The notes beneath the pieces were generated by a model that was given only the letters and a program-made list of their open reading frames with translations, was not told the origin of the DNA and searched no databases. From Enterobacter sp. R4-368 (GTDB lineage: Bacteria > Pseudomonadota > Gammaproteobacteria > Enterobacterales > Enterobacteriaceae), in NCBI RefSeq assembly GCF_000410515.1, contig NC_021500.1:2480001-2544000 (forward strand): a stretch of DNA of 64,000 bases. The letters run 5' to 3'. Position 1 is the first letter of the stretch. Each line of letters starts with the position of its first letter. Positions 60,639-64,000 of the stretch are shown piece after piece. Both the position numbers and the translations under genes were made by a program.

Positions 60639-61211
60639 TTACCCCTGACGGAAAAGTTCGCCGGTAAGGGCGTCACGAATTTCAGAAGGATTTTGCCGTC
60701 CTCCGGTCGGGGCATCGACAACCGGGAAGTCTGGACCAAATTGGTCGATAACTTCCTGCGCTGTTCTGCAAGGCGGCAAGCCCGATAAATTAGCGCTCGT
60801 TGATACCAGCGGTTTTCCGTAAGCCTCACACAGCGCAATCACCGTTTGATGGTCAGTCACGCGCACGGCCAGCGAGTCAAAGCGCCCGGTTAGCCAGCGC
60901 GGCGTGTTCGGTTTCGCCGGGAAGACAAACGTTACCGGTCCGGGCCAGCAGGCAAAAATCGTCTGACGCTGTTCGTCAGTCAGCATGCTGTCATCAATAT
61001 AGGGTTTAAGTTGATCAAAGCTGGCAGCGATAAGGATGAGGCCTTTATCAACCGGGCGTTGCTTTAGTTCAAGCAAGCGATAAACCGCAATCTCACTGTC
61101 CGGGTCGCAACCGACACCGAAAACAGCTTCTGTTGGATAAGCGATGACGTGTTCTTTCTTCAGGATCTCCACCGCCGCAGCGATAGGATCTGTTGGCAGG
61201 TTATTCTTCAC
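60639..61211 (-). CDS. tsaC: Threonylcarbamoyl-AMP synthase TsaC
   Basis: TsaC (YrdC/RimN), 190 residues, makes threonylcarbamoyl-AMP from threonine, bicarbonate and ATP for the t6A37 tRNA modification. [14 protein letters not shown] and [12 protein letters not shown] are the Sua5/YrdC motifs. The start is GTG (61209-61211), overlapping yrdD by 11 bases. aroE follows after 4 bases. Confidence 0.96.
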   Translation of the reverse strand: MKNNLPTDPIAAAVEILKKEHVIAYPTEAVFGVGCDPDSEIAVYRLLELKQRPVDKGLILIAASFDQLKPYIDDSMLTDEQRQTIFACWPGPVTFVFPAKPNTPRWLTGRFDSLAVRVTDHQTVIALCEAYGKPLVSTSANLSGLPPCRTAQEVIDQFGPDFPVVDAPTGGRQNPSEIRDALTGELFRQG

Positions 61212-61758
61212 GAGTTTGTTCCGCCGTTACCGGCTGTCCACATTGTTTACTGGCGCAGAAGCGTTTCACGCCTTGCGCGGTTTTCTTCTCGATAAGTAGC
61301 GGGTAGTGGCAAACAAGACATTCACCCGCCACCGGTTTGAAATTTATAACGAACTGGCAATCTGGGTAACGATCGCAGGAATAAAAGGTTTTACCATATC
61401 GGGAGCGGCGCTGAACAAGATGCCCGCTTCGGCATTGTGGGCAAGTGATTGCGGTATCGTCGGGCTTATCAATCAACTCAGTATGTTCGCATTCAGGATA
61501 CTGGCTGCAGCCAATGAACATACCGAAGCGTCCCTGACGCAGCACTAGCGCGGCCCCACACACAGGGCACTGCTGCCCGTCCAGAACTTTAACAATATGT
61601 CCATCCGCCTGGCTTTTCAGTGGGCGAACATAATCGCATTCCGGATATTGAGAACATCCGAGAAACGGACCGTGTTTCCCGGAACGGATAACAAGTTCAG
61701 CCCCGCATTGTGGGCAGGGCTCGTTGTTACGCACCGAAAAGAGTGCTGATTTGGCCAT
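61201..61758 (-). CDS. yrdD: YrdD, zinc-ribbon topoisomerase-like protein
   Basis: YrdD, 185 residues, consists of successive C4 zinc-ribbon units like the C-terminus of topoisomerase I. Three units show the pattern CPxC, then GCSQYPEC or SCDRYPDC (starting near residues 15, 64 and 108), and a fourth diverged unit (CLVCHYPLL to FCASKQCG) ends the protein. It lacks the topoisomerase catalytic domain; nucleic-acid binding is inferred. Confidence 0.93.
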   Translation of the reverse strand: MAKSALFSVRNNEPCPQCGAELVIRSGKHGPFLGCSQYPECDYVRPLKSQADGHIVKVLDGQQCPVCGAALVLRQGRFGMFIGCSQYPECEHTELIDKPDDTAITCPQCRSGHLVQRRSRYGKTFYSCDRYPDCQFVINFKPVAGECLVCHYPLLIEKKTAQGVKRFCASKQCGQPVTAEQTREE

Positions 61759-61784
61759 AACGACTCTTGAAGCTGCAAAAATGA

Positions 61785-62258
61785 TTAGTGCAGCATACCT
61801 TCATTCGCTTCAAAGAGTAATTCTTCCATTTGCTGGTAGGCGTTTTCACACCCAGGGATATTGAAGAGCACCATCAGAATGACCCATTTCAGATCTTCCA
61901 ACTCGAACTCTGCCGTATCCAGCGCCAGCACCCGTTCAATCACCATTTCTCGCGTTTCGAGGTTTAGCACCTGAATCTGCTCCAGGAATAACAAGAATCC
62001 CCGGCAACTGGCATCCAGCCTTTCACACTCTTCCGCCGTATAAATACGGACAGAAAGCGGATCAGAAGCAAGCTGCATCGGTTCGGCGAGGCCTTCCTGA
62101 TAATCAGCCAGCTTTTCTAGCCACAAAAGTGCATTGTAGATGTCTTCACGATCAAATCCGGCGTCGGTAAGATCCCGTTCCAGTTTGTCCTGATCCACAC
62201 GCAATTCCGCTTCGTTATGGATGTAAGTCTCAAACAAGTACATTAGTACGTCGAACAT
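61785..62258 (-). CDS. smg: Smg, DUF494 protein
   Basis: Smg, 157 residues, is an acidic, helical protein of the DUF494 family, conserved beside dprA but of unknown function. Motifs include [16 protein letters not shown] and [14 protein letters not shown]. It overlaps the end of dprA by 29 bases. Confidence 0.94.
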   Translation of the reverse strand: MFDVLMYLFETYIHNEAELRVDQDKLERDLTDAGFDREDIYNALLWLEKLADYQEGLAEPMQLASDPLSVRIYTAEECERLDASCRGFLLFLEQIQVLNLETREMVIERVLALDTAEFELEDLKWVILMVLFNIPGCENAYQQMEELLFEANEGMLH

Positions 62259-63354
62259 GGCTTGCCCTCCTCAATCGGACATAGCCGCCGGGTACAGCTG
62301 CGATCCATCCTGCTAACTCCAGTTCAAGCAATTGAGCTGCGATGACTGGCACAGGTTGGCCGGCACGTTCAGCGACGACGTCAACAGGTGTTACCTCATC
62401 TCCTACGTTAGCCAGGAGCTCAGGAAATGGCAATGCCACCTCTTCTTGATCTGGAGAATAAATTGCATTTTCGCGTACCTCAGACAGCCAATTCAGCCCA
62501 TATTGCAAATTTTCGAGGATCTCATCAGCCGATGTTACCGGTATTGCCCCTTGTTTGATTAACCAGTGCGGCCCTTCGCTTCCCGGGCTACCAATAGGAC
62601 CGGGTAATGCAAAAACATCACGGCCTTGTTCAAGCGCAATCCGCGCGGTCACCAGCGAACCACTACGCAAAGCGGCTTCTACAACCAGTACCCCACGGCT
62701 GAGCCCACTGATGATGCGGTTTCGGCGCGGAAAATTACCCGGCTTCGGCATAGTCGCGAGGGGAAATTCGGATACCAGTGCACCACCGCTTTCAATTACT
62801 TCTGCTGCAAGCGAAGCATGCTTGCGCGGATAGAGGCTGTATAAACCGTTCCCCAGTACGCCAATGCTTTTTCCATTAACCTGTAAAGCCGCCCGGTGCG
62901 CCACGCTATCGATCCCCAACGCCATGCCACTGGTAATCGTTAGCCCAGCACGAGCAAGCACTTCACAAAAAATCCGCCCCCATCGCTCGCCATACCATGA
63001 ATGTGCGCGGCTCCCAACAACGGCCAGTTGTTGTGTTGCCAGTACCGCTGGATTGCCTTTAACAAAAATAGCACCGGGAAAATCAGGAATAGCACGCAAA
63101 GGTGCAGGATACGCCGGATCGCTGGCAATAATTAAATGATTACCCGGTTGTGCAAGCCAGTTAAGGCTCTTTTCAAGCTCACATGCAGAAAGAGAGAAAA
63201 AGCGCTGCGTTTGCGCTTCTGTAAACCCGATGAGTCGAAGTTCAGCGAAGGATGCGCTCTGGTTTTGTTCCAGCCACTGTGCTGCTTTCAGCCATTGATC
63301 GCCACATAGCGTGGTCACCTGTAACAACCGTAGCCAAATCTCCGTGCTCGTCAT
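62230..63354 (-). CDS. dprA: DNA processing protein DprA (Smf)
   Basis: DprA, 374 residues, loads RecA on single-stranded DNA during natural transformation; its role in enterobacteria is unclear. The Rossmann-like domain has [26 protein letters not shown] and [14 protein letters not shown]-terminal winged-helix region follows (about 295-365). It is divergent from def and begins the dprA-smg-yrdD-tsaC-aroE-yrdB run. Confidence 0.95.
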   Translation of the reverse strand: MTSTEIWLRLLQVTTLCGDQWLKAAQWLEQNQSASFAELRLIGFTEAQTQRFFSLSACELEKSLNWLAQPGNHLIIASDPAYPAPLRAIPDFPGAIFVKGNPAVLATQQLAVVGSRAHSWYGERWGRIFCEVLARAGLTITSGMALGIDSVAHRAALQVNGKSIGVLGNGLYSLYPRKHASLAAEVIESGGALVSEFPLATMPKPGNFPRRNRIISGLSRGVLVVEAALRSGSLVTARIALEQGRDVFALPGPIGSPGSEGPHWLIKQGAIPVTSADEILENLQYGLNWLSEVRENAIYSPDQEEVALPFPELLANVGDEVTPVDVVAERAGQPVPVIAAQLLELELAGWIAAVPGGYVRLRRASHVRRTNVLV

Positions 63355-63409
63355 CCTTTATCCCCTGCCATAAGCCGCTTTAGCAATCCTTGCGATTGGT
63401 CACTGATGC

Positions 63410-63438
63410 TGTCAATCGCGGGGGGATTTGTCTAGAAT
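63410..63438 (+). promoter_or_regulatory. candidate def promoter
   Basis: TGTCAA (63410-63415) and TAGAAT (63433-63438) are 17 bases apart, 45 bases before def. Confidence 0.55.
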
Positions 63439-63483
63439 AGAGGTAATATTCTCACCAACTCCTGAACACGACTCTGGATATTT

Positions 63484-63993
63484 ATGGCAGTTTTGCATGT
63501 GTTACATATTCCGGACGAGCGCCTTCGCAAAGTCGCCGAGCCGGTAAAAGAAGTGAATGCGGACATTCAACGTATCGTCGATGATATGTTTGAAACGATG
63601 TACGCAGAAGAAGGTATTGGGCTGGCAGCAACGCAGGTTGATATTCACCAGCGCATCATCGTGATCGACGTTTCCGAAAATCGCGACGAGCAATTAGTGT
63701 TGATTAACCCTGAGCTGCTGGAAAAAAGCGGAGAAACAGGTATTGAAGAAGGTTGCCTGTCTATTCCGGAACAGCGTGCACTGGTACCTCGCGCCGAAAA
63801 AGTAAAAATCCGCGCGCTGGATCGTGACGGAAAAACATTCGAACTGGAAGCCGACGGTCTTCTGGCAATCTGTATTCAGCATGAGATGGATCATCTGGTA
63901 GGTAAGCTGTTTATTGATTACTTGTCGCCGATGAAACGTCAGCGCATTCGCCAGAAAGTTGAAAAACTGGATCGTATGAACGCCCGCGCATAA
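63484..63993 (+). CDS. def: Peptide deformylase
   Basis: Def, 169 residues, removes the formyl group from nascent proteins. [15 protein letters not shown] (Cys91) and QHEMDHLVG (His133, Glu134, His137) bind the iron and catalyse the reaction. fmt, which usually follows def, lies beyond the window. Confidence 0.98.
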   Translation: MAVLHVLHIPDERLRKVAEPVKEVNADIQRIVDDMFETMYAEEGIGLAATQVDIHQRIIVIDVSENRDEQLVLINPELLEKSGETGIEEGCLSIPEQRALVPRAEKVKIRALDRDGKTFELEADGLLAICIQHEMDHLVGKLFIDYLSPMKRQRIRQKVEKLDRMNARA

Positions 63994-64000
63994 AACGGGC

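Overview
The window is a chromosomal segment of a gamma-proteobacterium of the family Enterobacteriaceae. Nearly every protein reads as a close orthologue of an Escherichia coli protein in E. coli-like order, but the gene content differs from E. coli K-12 at several junctions (aroQ beside accB, msrPQ beside csrD, an aldehyde dehydrogenase beside aaeB, an MHYT-GGDEF-EAL gene beside yhdU). This suggests an Enterobacter/Kosakonia/Klebsiella-type genome; the genus is a guess. No phage, insertion sequence, plasmid or CRISPR array was recognised.

Layout. 1-1127: 5' end of arcB, then yhcC. 1128-7780: a long structured leader and gltBD (glutamate synthase). 7780-10260: sspAB and rplM-rpsI. 10335-12050: zapE and zapG, divergent. 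12220-14756: proteases degQ and degS. 14823-16641: mdh and argR, divergent around paired ARG boxes. 17023-17982: two tandem YhcN-family genes and yhcO. 18027-19481: an inserted succinate-semialdehyde dehydrogenase-like gene. 19564-23782: aaeXAB efflux operon and its regulator aaeR. 23822-34000: a minus-strand run of tldD, yhdP, rng, yhdE and the rod-shape operon mreBCD. 34176-38004: csrD and the periplasmic methionine sulfoxide repair pair msrPQ. 38240-42337: aroQ-accB-accC and yhdT-panF. 42349-44887: prmA and the stringently controlled dusB-fis operon. 45050-47455: yhdU and a c-di-GMP enzyme with an MHYT sensor. 47784-52665: lipoprotein yhdV and the amino-acid ABC transporter yhdWXYZ behind a sigma-54 promoter. 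53095-58880: an rrnD-type rRNA operon on the minus strand (16S, tRNA-Ile, tRNA-Ala, 23S, 5S, tRNA-Thr, 5S). 59032-64000: yrdA, then yrdB-aroE-tsaC-yrdD-smg-dprA on the minus strand, then def.

Functional links. Nitrogen supply is a recurring theme: gltBD makes glutamate, yhdWXYZ imports amino acids behind a sigma-54 promoter with an NtrC-like site, and argR senses arginine. Translation and growth control form another (rplM-rpsI, fis, the rRNA operon, prmA, dusB, tsaC, def). Envelope quality control is a third (degQ, degS, yhdP, mreBCD, zapG, msrPQ).

The least ordinary observations are an attenuator-like set of mutually exclusive hairpins with a well-placed overlapping leader frame upstream of gltB, a decayed 5S rRNA relic beyond the rRNA operon terminator, a long nested hairpin between the two spacer tRNAs, and the four accessory insertions. 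Alignments and hairpins were worked out by eye; no energies, database searches or phylogenies were run.
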